DNA of 64,000 bases from Micromonospora sp. WMMD980 (lineage in GTDB: Bacteria; Actinomycetota; Actinomycetes; Mycobacteriales; Micromonosporaceae). A program made the translations under genes and the position numbers. Positions 34,511 to 43,128 of the stretch are shown here, one piece after another. The notes under the pieces are model-generated. The model saw only the letters and a list, made by a program, of their open reading frames with translations, had not been told where the DNA came from and ran no database searches. The stretch is from positions 5,766,001-5,830,000 of the forward strand of contig NZ_JARUBE010000003.1 in the NCBI RefSeq assembly GCF_029626035.1, given 5' to 3'. Positions within the stretch are counted from its first letter, which is position 1; each line of letters starts with the position of its first letter.

Positions 34511-35962
34511 TCAGGCGGCGGAGAGGTGGACGCCGTCTCGGCCCTGGCGCTTGACGGCGTAGAGGGCCTGGTCGGCTCGGTGCAGGGTGCCGTCGGGGGT
34601 TTCGCCGGGGCGGGGCAGCGCGATGCCGACGCTGATCGTCCGGCCGGTGCGGCGGGCCGCCTCGGTGAGCCGTTCGGCGATCCCGACCGCCTCCTGCGGG
34701 TGGCTCACCTCGATCACCGCGACGAACTCGTCGCCGCCGGTCCGGTACAGCTCGTCGCCTTGGCGCAGCGCGCCCTCCAGCGCCCGGGCCAGCCCCACCA
34801 GCAGCCGGTCGCCGGCCTGGTGGCCGAAGGTGTCGTTGACGTCCTTGAACCCGTCCACGTCGATCGCCAGCAGCGCGGTACGCCCCGGCGTGGCACTGGC
34901 GATCCGCTGCCCGAACGGCCCGGTGTGCCGCAGCCCGGTCAGCGGGTCGGAGCTGGCCTGCTCGCGCAGGCGTGCCAGGGTGCGCAGCCGGTCGAGGCAG
35001 GTCCACGCCTGCCCGGCCAGCAACTCGATCAGGTTGACCGTGGTCGGGTCGGGCCGCAGCGACCGCTCGTCGGCGACGAGCAGCACGCCACCGGCGGTCG
35101 GCGCGCCGACCGGCACCGCCACCAGCGTGCGCGCGCCGGCCCGGGTCAGCGGCAGATATTCCCCGGTCGGCGGGTGCCCCGCCTCGCCCAGCGTGTACGC
35201 CGAACCGTAGCGGTGGGCCCGGTCGATCATCCGGTCGAGCGCGGCCGGGCCGGCGTCGGTCAGCTCGGCCCGGATCCGGGCCTCCAACTCGCCCGGGGTG
35301 TCGGTGGGTGCGCCCAGCCGGGGGCCGCGCCGGCCGGTGAGCACCAGCACGGCGGCGGAGAGCGCGGACACGTCCCGGGCCGCCGCGATGGCGGCGGTCA
35401 TCAGGTCCCAGTCGGTCGGCGCGGCGGTGAACGCGGCGGCGTGCCGGAGCAGCTTCTCGCTGCGGCTCTCGGCCGGCGGGCCGCCGAGCGTCGCGATCCG
35501 GGCACCGAGCCGGTCGGCCAGCCGTTCGGCGGTCTCCCGCCACGGCGCGAGCGTGACCGGCTCGCTCCACTGGAGGTCGAGCACGCCGATCGGCCGGCCG
35601 GCCGGGTCGCGTACCGGCACGCAGAGCTCGGCCGTGACGTCCGGTCGGACCGGCAGGTAGTCGGGGTCGGCGGTGACGTCCGGGACGGCGGCGGTCTCAC
35701 CGGAGGCGTAGACCCGCCGCACCACCGACGGCTCGGGCCGGTGCCGGGCCGGCCCGTCGGCGGTGGCCGGCACGTGCGAGAAGACCTGCCAGGCGCCGGT
35801 GGCCGCGACGCACCTCAGGCGGTCGTGGACCCGGAGCAGGATGGTGGCGGTCGCCGGGGTGTGCCGGGCGAGCGCGGCGACGGTCCACTGGCACGCCTCC
35901 GGCACGGTCGACGCCGTGGGAAGGCGCACCGTGACATCGCGGAGGACTCGCTCGTGATCCAC
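34511..35962 (-). CDS. diguanylate cyclase with GAF domains (GGDEF)
   Basis: The 483-residue soluble protein has two GAF-like sensor regions (about 30-160 and 190-315; LCVPVRDPAGRPIGVLDLQ and TLVAVPVGAPTAGGVLLVAD) and a C-terminal GGDEF domain. The active site is YRTGGDEFVAV, preceded five residues earlier by RQGD, the RxxD inhibitory site, so both cyclase activity and product inhibition are predicted. DPLTGL and IDVDGFKDVNDTFGH are intact. GTG 35962 with AGGA five bases upstream is chosen over TTG 35998. It should make cyclic di-GMP in response to a small ligand or redox signal. Confidence 0.92.
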   Translation of the reverse strand: MDHERVLRDVTVRLPTASTVPEACQWTVAALARHTPATATILLRVHDRLRCVAATGAWQVFSHVPATADGPARHRPEPSVVRRVYASGETAAVPDVTADPDYLPVRPDVTAELCVPVRDPAGRPIGVLDLQWSEPVTLAPWRETAERLADRLGARIATLGGPPAESRSEKLLRHAAAFTAAPTDWDLMTAAIAAARDVSALSAAVLVLTGRRGPRLGAPTDTPGELEARIRAELTDAGPAALDRMIDRAHRYGSAYTLGEAGHPPTGEYLPLTRAGARTLVAVPVGAPTAGGVLLVADERSLRPDPTTVNLIELLAGQAWTCLDRLRTLARLREQASSDPLTGLRHTGPFGQRIASATPGRTALLAIDVDGFKDVNDTFGHQAGDRLLVGLARALEGALRQGDELYRTGGDEFVAVIEVSHPQEAVGIAERLTEAARRTGRTISVGIALPRPGETPDGTLHRADQALYAVKRQGRDGVHLSAA

Positions 35963-36027
35963 GTCGTTCCTGCTGGGAGGGGGGATGGTCGCGATCAAGC
36001 GTACTCAGCGTGGGCATCGTCGACCTT

Positions 36028-36059
36028 CGTACACATGTGCTATCCACAGGCTGTGGACG
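36028..36059 (+). promoter_or_regulatory. 32-bp promoter-region element, copy 2
   Basis: Starts CGTACACATGTGCTATCC and continues with the odd palindrome TCCACAGGCTGTGGA. It matches the element at 10711-10742 at 30 of 32 positions. It lies 44 bases before the phosphoesterase start and between that gene and the divergent GGDEF gene. Confidence 0.55.
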
Positions 36060-36103
36060 CCGCCTGTGGGTACGGTGGAGATCCCGGGCCCGAGGAGACG
36101 CCG

Positions 36104-36883
36104 ATGCTCATCGCCCAGCTCAGTGACCCGCACGTGACCACCGGCCCGCTCGCCGCCGAGCCGGCCGCCGGGCTGCACCGGGCATTGGGCACCGTGCTCG
36201 CCCTGCGCCCCCGGCCCGAGTGCGTGGTGATCAGCGGGGACCTCACCGGCAACGGCCGGCCGGACGAATACCTCGCCCTCCGCGAGATCGTCGGGCGGTT
36301 TCCGCTGCCGGTCCACCTGGCCGCCGGCAACCATGACGACCGGGAGTCGCTGCTCGACACGTTCGGCGGCACCCCCCACCTGGCCGGCGGGTTCTCCGCG
36401 CATTACCACGTGGACCACGAGGAGGCGACGCTCGTGGTGCTCGACTCGCTCGCGCCGGGCGGCTCCGGCGGTCGGCTCGGCGACGAGCAGCTCGACTGGC
36501 TCGACGGGGTGCTCGCCGGGCGACCGGAGGCGCCGGCCGTCGTGTGCCTGCACCATCCGCCGGTCGCGGTGGGCGTGCCGGCCGCCGACGCCGTCCGGCT
36601 CGCCGACGCCGACGCGCTCGCCGCCGTGATCGGCCGGCACCCCCATGTCGTACGCGTCGCCGCTGGTCACCTGCACCGGCCGGTGACCAGCGCGTTCGCC
36701 GGCACGGTGCTGACCACCGCGCCGAGCACCTGGGTGCAGGCGAGCCTGACCATGACCGACGGCGACGAGATCGGCTGGGTCGCCGAGCCGACCGCGTTCC
36801 TGCTGCACCGGGTGGCCGACGTCGGCTGCGTCACGCACACCGTCCAGGTCAGTCACGCGGCCGGGCGGACCTGTTGGTTCTGA
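36104..36883 (+). CDS. metallophosphoesterase, CpdA-like (3',5'-cyclic nucleotide phosphodiesterase family)
   Basis: The 259-residue calcineurin-type enzyme carries the metal motifs QLSDPHVT, ISGDLTGNG, AAGNHDDRES, CLHHPPV and AAGHLHRP. The family includes CpdA and Rv0805, which hydrolyse cyclic AMP and related nucleotides. ATG 36104 follows GAGGAGA. It starts next to a GGDEF gene on the other strand, but this enzyme class is not a c-di-GMP hydrolase. The next gene follows six bases after its stop. Confidence 0.88.
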   Translation: MLIAQLSDPHVTTGPLAAEPAAGLHRALGTVLALRPRPECVVISGDLTGNGRPDEYLALREIVGRFPLPVHLAAGNHDDRESLLDTFGGTPHLAGGFSAHYHVDHEEATLVVLDSLAPGGSGGRLGDEQLDWLDGVLAGRPEAPAVVCLHHPPVAVGVPAADAVRLADADALAAVIGRHPHVVRVAAGHLHRPVTSAFAGTVLTTAPSTWVQASLTMTDGDEIGWVAEPTAFLLHRVADVGCVTHTVQVSHAAGRTCWF

Positions 36884-36889
36884 CGCTCC

Positions 36890-37615
36890 GTGTCGTTCCT
36901 CTGGTACGTCGCCTACGGCTCCAACCTGCACGCGGCGCGACTCGACTGGTATCTGCGCGGCGGACGGCCGCCGGGCGGGCTGCGCGCGTACCCCGGTTGT
37001 CGTGACTGCCGGCCACCACGGCGGACGGTTCCGGTGCTGATTCCCGGCGGGATCTACTTCGCAGGCGAGTCGCGGGCCTGGACCGGCGGCATGGCGTTCT
37101 ACGACCCGGAGCTGCCCGGCCGCGCGGCGGTCCGCGGCTACCTGGTGACCATCGAGCAGTTCGCCGACATCGCGGCCCAGGAGATGTACCGGCCGCCCGG
37201 CGCCGACCTGGCGGGGATCCGCACGGCGGCCGGGACCGGCCGGGCCACGCTCGGTCCGGGCCGCTACGAGACGCTGCTGCGGGTCGGCGAGCGCGACGGC
37301 CTGCCGATGCTCACCTTCACCGCCGGGCACCGGGCGGTGGAGGTGCCGTGGAACCGTCCCGCCGCGGTCTACCTCGGCATGCTGGCGCGCGGGTTGCGGG
37401 AGGCGCACGGCTGGGACGTCGCGCGGACCGTCGGCTACCTGGCGGGTCGGCCGGGGGTGGCCGGTAGGTGGTCCGGTGCGGCGTTGCGCGCACTGGTGCG
37501 GGCCACCCACACCGGGTCCGGATCCCGGCCCTCCGGCGCTCGTGTCGAGTTCGGACAGTCCGTGCCGGATGCCGGACCGGTCGGGGTGAACGGCCGTTCG
37601 GTTCGCGATGGGTGA
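36890..37615 (+). CDS. gamma-glutamylcyclotransferase-like (BtrG-fold) protein
   Basis: The 241-residue protein starts SFLWYVAYGSNLHAARL; YGSNL is the substrate-pocket signature of gamma-glutamylcyclotransferase-fold proteins. Similar actinobacterial proteins are often called histone deacetylases without support. A conserved acidic catalytic residue is hard to place in this variant. The last 40 residues are Ser/Arg/Pro-rich. GTG 36890 is six bases from the phosphoesterase stop, indicating one operon. Confidence 0.75.
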   Translation: MSFLWYVAYGSNLHAARLDWYLRGGRPPGGLRAYPGCRDCRPPRRTVPVLIPGGIYFAGESRAWTGGMAFYDPELPGRAAVRGYLVTIEQFADIAAQEMYRPPGADLAGIRTAAGTGRATLGPGRYETLLRVGERDGLPMLTFTAGHRAVEVPWNRPAAVYLGMLARGLREAHGWDVARTVGYLAGRPGVAGRWSGAALRALVRATHTGSGSRPSGARVEFGQSVPDAGPVGVNGRSVRDG

Positions 37616-37679
37616 CCTGCCGGGGGTGTTTCGGCCAACGACGGTTGCCAGCGCAAGGAATTCCGCGTGACATGAGCGT

Positions 37680-37715
37680 CGGCGTCGGCTCCCTGGTCCC
37701 TGGGGGCCGACGCCG
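37680..37715 (+). terminator. hairpin in the 37616-37873 interval
   Basis: A 10-bp stem CGGCGTCGGC / GCCGACGCCG with a 16-base loop, suitable to end the preceding operon. A second small hairpin (CCGGGCGA / TCGCCCGG, 37822-37841) lies in the leader of the next gene. I see no gene in this interval. Confidence 0.5.
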
Positions 37716-37873
37716 TGGGCTCGACCTGCGGCCCGGCGGATGAGAAGCTACCCCGGCGGGCGGCGTTCCCCCGAGTGCCGCCTCTCGCGATCGACCCCTG
37801 TCACGGCACGGATCAGGGTCACCGGGCGAACCATCGCCCGGACACCACGCGCCGGTATCTCACGAGGAGTTCC

Positions 37874-39616
37874 ATGTCCGTCTCCGGGATGCGCCGCCGG
37901 GCCACCGTAGGCCTGGCCGCACTCGCCGCGACCGCGTTCACCGCGGTCGCCGTCACCCCCGACCAGGCCGAGGCCCACTCGAAGCCGGTCGACGTCCAGC
38001 TGCTCGCGATCAACGACTTCCACGGCAACCTGGAGCCGCCGAGCGGGTCCAGCGGCACCATCGACGGCCAGCCCGCCGGTGGCGCGGAATACCTGGCCAG
38101 CCACCTGAAGGCGATGCGTGCGGCGGCCCAGGCGCAGGGCAAGGGCACGGTCACGGTCGCCGCGGGCGACCTGATCGGCGCCTCCCCGCTGCTCTCCGCC
38201 GCGTTCCACGACGAGCCCACCATCGAGGAGATGAACCTCGCCGGGCTCGAGTTCGCCAGCGTCGGCAACCACGAGTTCGACGAGGGCGCCAAGGAGCTGC
38301 TGCGGATGCAGCGCGGCGGCTGCCATCCGGTGGACGGCTGCGCCGACGGCACGCCGTTCGAGGGCGCCAAGTTCAGGTACCTCTCCGCGAACGCGTTCAA
38401 GACCTCCACCGGCCTGCCGCTGATGCAGCCGTTCGGCATCAAGATCGTCAAGGGTGTGCCGATCGGGTTCATCGGGATGACCCTGGAGGGCACCCCGAAC
38501 ATCGTCAGCCAGCAGGGCGTCGCCGGGCTGCGCTTCACCGACGAGGCCGACACCGCCAACAAGTACGCCAAGATCCTGAAGCTGCTCGGCGTCAAGAGCA
38601 TCGTCGTGCTGCTGCACGAGGGCGGCGTGCAGAACGGCGGCGGCATCAACGACTGCACCGGCTTCAGCGGCCCGATCGTCGACATCGCCAACCGGATGGA
38701 CCCGGCCATCGACGTGATCGTCAGCGGGCACACCCACGCCGCGTACAACTGCAACATCAACGGCAAGCTGGTCACCAGCGCCAGCTCGTTCGGCCGCCTG
38801 GTCACCGACATCAACCTGAAGATCGACCCGCGTACCCGGGACGTGATCAGCGCGTCGGCGAACAACGTGGTGGTCACCCGGGACGTCGCCAAGGACCCGG
38901 CCTCCACCGAGCTGATCAGCCGGTACAAGACCGCGCTCGGCCCGGTGGCCGACCGGGTGGTCGGCGAGACCACCGAGGCGATCACCAAGACCCAGGAGAA
39001 CCTCTTCCAGACCGGGGTCGACGCCAACGGCAAGCCGACCTACCAGACCGGTGAGTCGCCGCTGGGCAACCTGATCGCGGACGCGCAGCTCGCCGCGACC
39101 GACAACGAGCAGAACGCCGTCGCCGCGTTCATGAACCCCGGTGGGGTGCGCGCCGACCTCGACGCCGGCCCGGTCACCTACGCCGAGGCGTTCACCGTCC
39201 AGCCGTTCGCCAACAACCTGGTCACGCTGGACCTGACCGGCGCGCAGCTCTACTGCATGCTGGAGCAGCAGTTCACCGTGGCCCGGGTGCTCTACGCGTC
39301 CTCGACCGTGAACTACGTGGTCGACGTCAACGGCACCACCGCGCCGGCCGGCACGCCCTGCGCCGGCACCCGGGTGGTCCGGGGCAGCCTCACCATCAAC
39401 GGCACCCCGGTCACCGACACCGCGACCTACCAGGTCACGGTGAACAACTTCCTCGCCGGTGGCGGCGACGGCTTCAGCGTCCTGACCGGCGGCACCAACG
39501 CGGTGACCGGCCAGATCGACCTGGACGCCTTCACCGCGTACCTGACCGAGAAGTCGCCGGTGTCCGCGCCGGCGCTGGACCGGATCCGGACCACCGCGGA
39601 GGTCCCCGCGGCCTGA
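37874..39616 (+). CDS. secreted 5'-nucleotidase/2',3'-cyclic phosphodiesterase family protein (UshA-like)
   Basis: The 580-residue protein has a signal peptide ending near DQAEA-H. The N-terminal metallophosphatase domain has LLAINDFHGNLEP, ASVGNHEFDEGAKE, and DVIVSGHTHAAY (metal ligands). The C-terminal 5'-nucleotidase domain (GESPLGNLIADAQLAAT, AFMNPGGVRADLD, NNFLAGGGDGFSVL) binds the nucleotide base. It should hydrolyse extracellular nucleotides for phosphate and nucleoside recovery. ATG 37874 follows CGAGGAG. A strong terminator follows. Confidence 0.93.
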   Translation: MSVSGMRRRATVGLAALAATAFTAVAVTPDQAEAHSKPVDVQLLAINDFHGNLEPPSGSSGTIDGQPAGGAEYLASHLKAMRAAAQAQGKGTVTVAAGDLIGASPLLSAAFHDEPTIEEMNLAGLEFASVGNHEFDEGAKELLRMQRGGCHPVDGCADGTPFEGAKFRYLSANAFKTSTGLPLMQPFGIKIVKGVPIGFIGMTLEGTPNIVSQQGVAGLRFTDEADTANKYAKILKLLGVKSIVVLLHEGGVQNGGGINDCTGFSGPIVDIANRMDPAIDVIVSGHTHAAYNCNINGKLVTSASSFGRLVTDINLKIDPRTRDVISASANNVVVTRDVAKDPASTELISRYKTALGPVADRVVGETTEAITKTQENLFQTGVDANGKPTYQTGESPLGNLIADAQLAATDNEQNAVAAFMNPGGVRADLDAGPVTYAEAFTVQPFANNLVTLDLTGAQLYCMLEQQFTVARVLYASSTVNYVVDVNGTTAPAGTPCAGTRVVRGSLTINGTPVTDTATYQVTVNNFLAGGGDGFSVLTGGTNAVTGQIDLDAFTAYLTEKSPVSAPALDRIRTTAEVPAA

Positions 39617-39627
39617 CCCGCACCGAC

Positions 39628-39660
39628 GACGGGCCCCGGAGCAGCGCTCCGGGGCCCGTC
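39628..39660 (+). terminator. terminator after the 5'-nucleotidase gene
   Basis: A perfect 15-bp stem (GACGGGCCCCGGAGC / GCTCCGGGGCCCGTC) with an AGC loop, 11 bases past the stop. Confidence 0.9.
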
Positions 39661-39727
39661 GCCGTCCGCGCCGCTCCGGCGCAGGATGGCTGGATTCTTC
39701 GCGGCCGGTGTCTGCCATGCTGACCCG

Positions 39728-40201
39728 GTGACCACGACCTGGCGTCATCTGCCCGCACCGGTGCGCGAGATCGCCGTGACCGCCACGGACGCGGTCGACG
39801 CGGCGCGGGCCCGGGACGCCGAGGCGTACCGGCCGGCCGTGGCACGGCTCGCCACCGCCGACCGGGCCGGGCTGGTGCTCGGCGGCGTGGTCCGGCTGCT
39901 GCTGGAGGAGGGCCATCCGGACGGGCTGGACGGCGACGACGTCCGCCAGGTGCTGGAACGCTGCGTCCGGGCCGCCGCGACGTGGTGGCCCGAGGTCGAC
40001 CCGCACATCCTGCTGGTGCTGCTGGCCGGCGCGCTCGGCGTCTACGACCCGGGCGACGACGACGCCCCGCCCGACCCGGCGGCCGTGGCCCGGCACGCCC
40101 CGCTGCTCGTCGCCGACCTGCTCACGGTCACCGGCCGCCCGTTCGCGGACTACCTGACCGCGGCGTTCGGCGAGGTGGCCCGCACCGAGCTGCACGACTG
40201 A
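39728..40201 (+). CDS. hypothetical protein
   Basis: A 157-residue mostly helical acidic protein beginning MTTTWRHLPAPVREIAVTAT. The centre (GLVLGGVVRLLLEEGHPDGL and DPHILLVLLAGALGVY) is hydrophobic but more like a buried helical core than membrane segments. I recognise no family; similar proteins occur in other Micromonosporaceae. GTG 39728 is chosen; a start 14 codons upstream adds unlikely residues. It converges with the broken chaA gene 19 bases away. Confidence 0.65.
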   Translation: MTTTWRHLPAPVREIAVTATDAVDAARARDAEAYRPAVARLATADRAGLVLGGVVRLLLEEGHPDGLDGDDVRQVLERCVRAAATWWPEVDPHILLVLLAGALGVYDPGDDDAPPDPAAVARHAPLLVADLLTVTGRPFADYLTAAFGEVARTELHD

Positions 40202-40220
40202 CCGCGACCGTCCGGGTTGG

Positions 40221-41337
40221 TCACGGGCTGGCGGCCAGGAAGACGAACGCGGCGAGCAGCACCAGGTGCACACCGCCCTGGAGCACGGTGGCCCGCCCGG
40301 GCACCACGGTCAGCACGGCGGTCACCGCGGTCAGCGCGAGCAGCGTCATCTGGGTGCCGCCCAGGCCCAGCAGCAGCGGACCGTCCAGCCAGATCGAGGC
40401 GATCGCGATGGCCGGAATGGTCAGCCCGATGCTGGCCATCGCCGAGCCGAGGGCGAGGTTCAGGCTGATCTGCACCCGGTCCCGCCGGGCCGCCCGCGCG
40501 GCGGCAAGCGTCTCCGGCGCCAGCACCAGCAGCGCGATGACCACACCGACGAACGCCTGCGGCAGGTTCGCCGCCTGCGCGGCGCTCTCGATCGCCGGGG
40601 AGATGGTCTTCGCGTCGCCGACCACCGCCACCAGCGCCACCACCAGCAACGCCAGGCTGGCCAGCGCGGTACGGGTGGACGGCGGCTCGGCGTGCCCGTC
40701 GCCGTCGCGGTCCTCGGCCATGATGCTGCCCTCCTGGGTCACCGGGAGGAAGTAGTCACGGTGCCGGCCGGTCTGCACCATCACGAACAGCAGGTAGAGG
40801 GCGAGCGAGGCGACCGCCGCGAAGGCGAGCTGGGCCGGGGAGAACTCCGGGCCGTGCCGGCTGGTGGTGAACGTCGGCACCACCATGCTCAGCGTGGCCA
40901 GGGTGGCCACGGTGGCCAGCGCCCCGCCGGTGCCCTCCGGGTTGAACACCGCCACCTGCCGGCGCAGCGCGCCGAGCAGCAGGGACAGGCCGAAGGATGC
41001 CGTTGCAGGTGATCATCACGGCGGCGAAGACGGTGTCCCGGGCCAGCGCCTGCGTCTTGTCCCCGCCGTTGATCATCAGTGTGACGATCAGACCGACCTC
41101 GATCACGGTGACCGCGACGGCCAGCACCAGCGACCCGTACGGCTCACCCACCTTGTGCGCGACCACCTCGGCGTGGTGGACGGCGGCCAGGACCGCGGCC
41201 GCGAGCAGGGCGGCCACCACGAAGATCAGCGGACCGGGCAGCTCGCGGCCCCAGGTGAAGACCAGCAGGAGCACGGCGAGCACGGGGACGACGGTGGTCC
41301 AATCGGTCAGGCGGGATCGGATCATCATCGCTTGCAT
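40221..41337 (-). pseudogene. chaA: calcium:proton antiporter ChaA-like, frameshifted
   Basis: The first 115 residues read in one frame from ATG 41337 (MMIRSRLTDWTTVVPVLAVL, VGEPYGSLVLAVAVTVIEVG, VMITCNGI) and the rest in another (FGLSLLLGALRRQVAVFNPE, then SPAIESAAQAANLPQAFVGV). Joined, they form a normal CaCA-family antiporter of about 370 residues with both acidic helix motifs (AVTVIEVGL and VVIALLVLAPETL). The join needs removal of one base at 40995-40996. Either a natural frameshift or a sequencing error; no other damage is visible. Confidence 0.8.
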
Positions 41338-41444
41338 GCGTCCTACTCTGCCAGGTGGACGGGTAGACCGCCCGCAGCCGGGCGTGCCCTCGTCGTCGAC
41401 GTCACCGACGCAATCTGGCTGGCCGGTGTCACGTGTACGCCGTC

Positions 41445-41583
41445 GGAGACACCCATCGTGTTCCAATCGCCGGCTGGCTGAACCACGAGTGGAACGCCAT
41501 GGGTGTCTCCAGAGCGCGGAGACATCCATAATGTTCCACTCGTGGACCGGATGAGGCGTGAATGGAACGCCACGGGTGTCTGC
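41445..41583. repeat. four-unit alternating repeat array
   Basis: Four units of about 21-29 bases occur in alternating orientation: 41445-41465 (+), 41482-41510 (-), 41518-41545 (+) and 41558-41583 (-). The shared core, read in one direction, is GAGACACCCATGGCGTTCCA followed by CTCGTGG in the longer copies. Adjacent units can pair to form cruciforms or RNA hairpins. A fifth copy is at 62489-62512. Nothing else is seen in 41338-41603. Confidence 0.8.
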
Positions 41584-41603
41584 ACGGGGGCCGGGTGTCG
41601 TCC

Positions 41604-42807
41604 TCAGCCCGTTCCGAGCGTGGCGGCGAGTTCGGTGAGCGTCGTCGGGGCACGCGGGTCGCGGGCAACCTGGGCGAGTACGTCCCGGCCGGCCGGCCGG
41701 TGGCGGATCTCGGCCGGCGCGATGCGATCGGCAGCGATCAGGGTGCGGCCGGCGTTGACCGGGTCGCCGGTGTGCAGGTACATGCGGGGCGGCGTCGATC
41801 AGGTGCGCGGCGCGGTGTTCGGCGGGCAGCCACCGCCAGCCGTCGCGGGTGGTCACCTCCTCGTGCCGGGCGACGGCCTGTCGTGCGTCGCCCCGCTCCG
41901 CCGTTGCGGCGATCCGAGCAAGCTCCACCGCAGTTGGTCCGAATCCGGTCCGGTGGTGGTCGTGGCCGTCGCCCACCCGCGCGGCCATCTCGGCGGCCTC
42001 GTCGATCAGCTCGACTGCGGTGCGATCTTCCCCGTCGCGGGACGCGGCCAGGGCAGCCTGGACGAGAAGCGTGCCACACAGGGACAGCTCGGGCGGGGTG
42101 CTGTACCCGGCAACCGGCGGGGCGATCCGGTAGGCGGCGGCCAGCATCGCCGATGTCGCCAGCTTTGCCCGACCCGACTCGCGTAGGACCGGACCGAGCT
42201 GCACGGCGGCGGCAGCCACCGAGAGTCGGTCGCCGGTGGCGGCGATCATCGCCCGGTCGACGGCCAACCACGCGACGTCGGTGGAACCCAGCTTCGTCAG
42301 CAGCGATGCCGTGACCCGGTACGCCTCCACCAGCAGCGCTCGGCCTGCCTCAGGATGGTGGGCGTGGGTCCGCTGCGCGTCGGCCACCATCCGGGGTACC
42401 AGGTCGACCGCCTGCGGATAGCGGGCGTGCTGGAAGGTGCTCCACACGTGCGCGACCCCCCGCGACAGCGTCTCGACCGACAGCGGGGGACGGCGGCCGG
42501 CCGGGCGCCCCAGGGCGATTTCGTAGGTCGACAGTGCCGCGCGGATCCGCTCCACACCCTCAACGCGCTCGGTCGCCCCGACCGGCCGGGCAGCTCGACC
42601 GAGCAGCACCGCCGTGTCGATCCGCAGGGCGGCGGCGATGTCCTGAAGCGTCGACACCTTGTCCAGCGACCGGACACCCCGCTCCACCTTGTCCACCCAG
42701 CTCTTCGACTTGCCCAGCCGGTCGGCCAGCATCTGCTGGGAGAGCTTGCGCCGACCACGCCAGTACGCCACCCGCCGGCCGATCGGCAGCAGGTCACTGC
42801 TGTCCAC
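41604..42807 (-). pseudogene. XRE-family transcriptional regulator, frameshifted near its C-terminus
   Basis: From GTG 42807 the protein has an N-terminal XRE helix-turn-helix (GRRVAYWRGRRKLSQQMLAD, RLGKSKSWVDKVERGVRSLD) and a TPR-like helical body typical of actinobacterial regulators of about 400 residues. After HRAAHLIDAA the frame becomes nonsense. Removing one G from the run 41786-41789 restores RMYLHTGDPVNAGRTLIAAD and a normal end, LTELAATLGTG, at 41604. The frame as given reads on into the chaA region. It overlaps a small upstream gene by 14 bases. Confidence 0.8.
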
Positions 42808-42958
42808 GGCGCCACCGCCGGTCCGGCACCGCCCGGGTCGTGTCCTCGGCCGGTATTCGATCCGCCTCGGCCTGCTGGAGAAGCCGCTGACGGGCGGCCT
42901 CCCGCTCCGCCTTCTGGACTTCCTCGCCTCGGCGTCCCGACGGGGCCTTCTCGCTCAT
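42794..42958 (-). CDS. small charged protein coupled to the XRE regulator
   Basis: A 54-residue frame, MSEKAPSGRRGEEVQKAERE, continuing through AARQRLLQQAEADRIPAED, is highly charged and predicted to be one long helix. ATG 42958 has GGAGGTAGGG directly upstream, a strong ribosome site. Its stop lies inside the start of the XRE gene (14-base overlap), so the XRE gene is probably translated by coupling. Function unknown. A GTCACC-TG-GGTAAC near-palindrome at 43034-43047 is a possible operator. Confidence 0.6.
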   Translation of the reverse strand: MSEKAPSGRRGEEVQKAEREAARQRLLQQAEADRIPAEDTTRAVPDRRWRRGQQ

Positions 42959-43128
42959 CCCTACCTCCGCTGGCAGGGGCGTGACGGCATGCTCGGTTAA
43001 GGACCGCGACCGCCGCGCCCGACCTCCAGGCGGGTCACCTGGGTAACTCCGCCCTGGTCACAGCATCGAGGGATCGGCCGGTTACCTAAAGGTGCCGCGT
43101 GTCCGCTGGACGAACGGGTTGTCCGCTG

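Noticed and set aside
37821..37841. PhoP box upstream of the 5'-nucleotidase gene
   Set aside because: A GTCACCGGGCGA stretch is weakly similar to one half-site but lacks the second direct repeat.
41445..41583. CRISPR array
   Set aside because: Units alternate in orientation, spacers are 7-16 bp and there are only four units; no cas genes nearby.
40756..42807. A single 683-residue protein joining an XRE domain to ChaA helices
   Set aside because: The join arises from one-base shifts in each gene and crosses the repeat array. Each half completes a normal separate protein when the shift is corrected.
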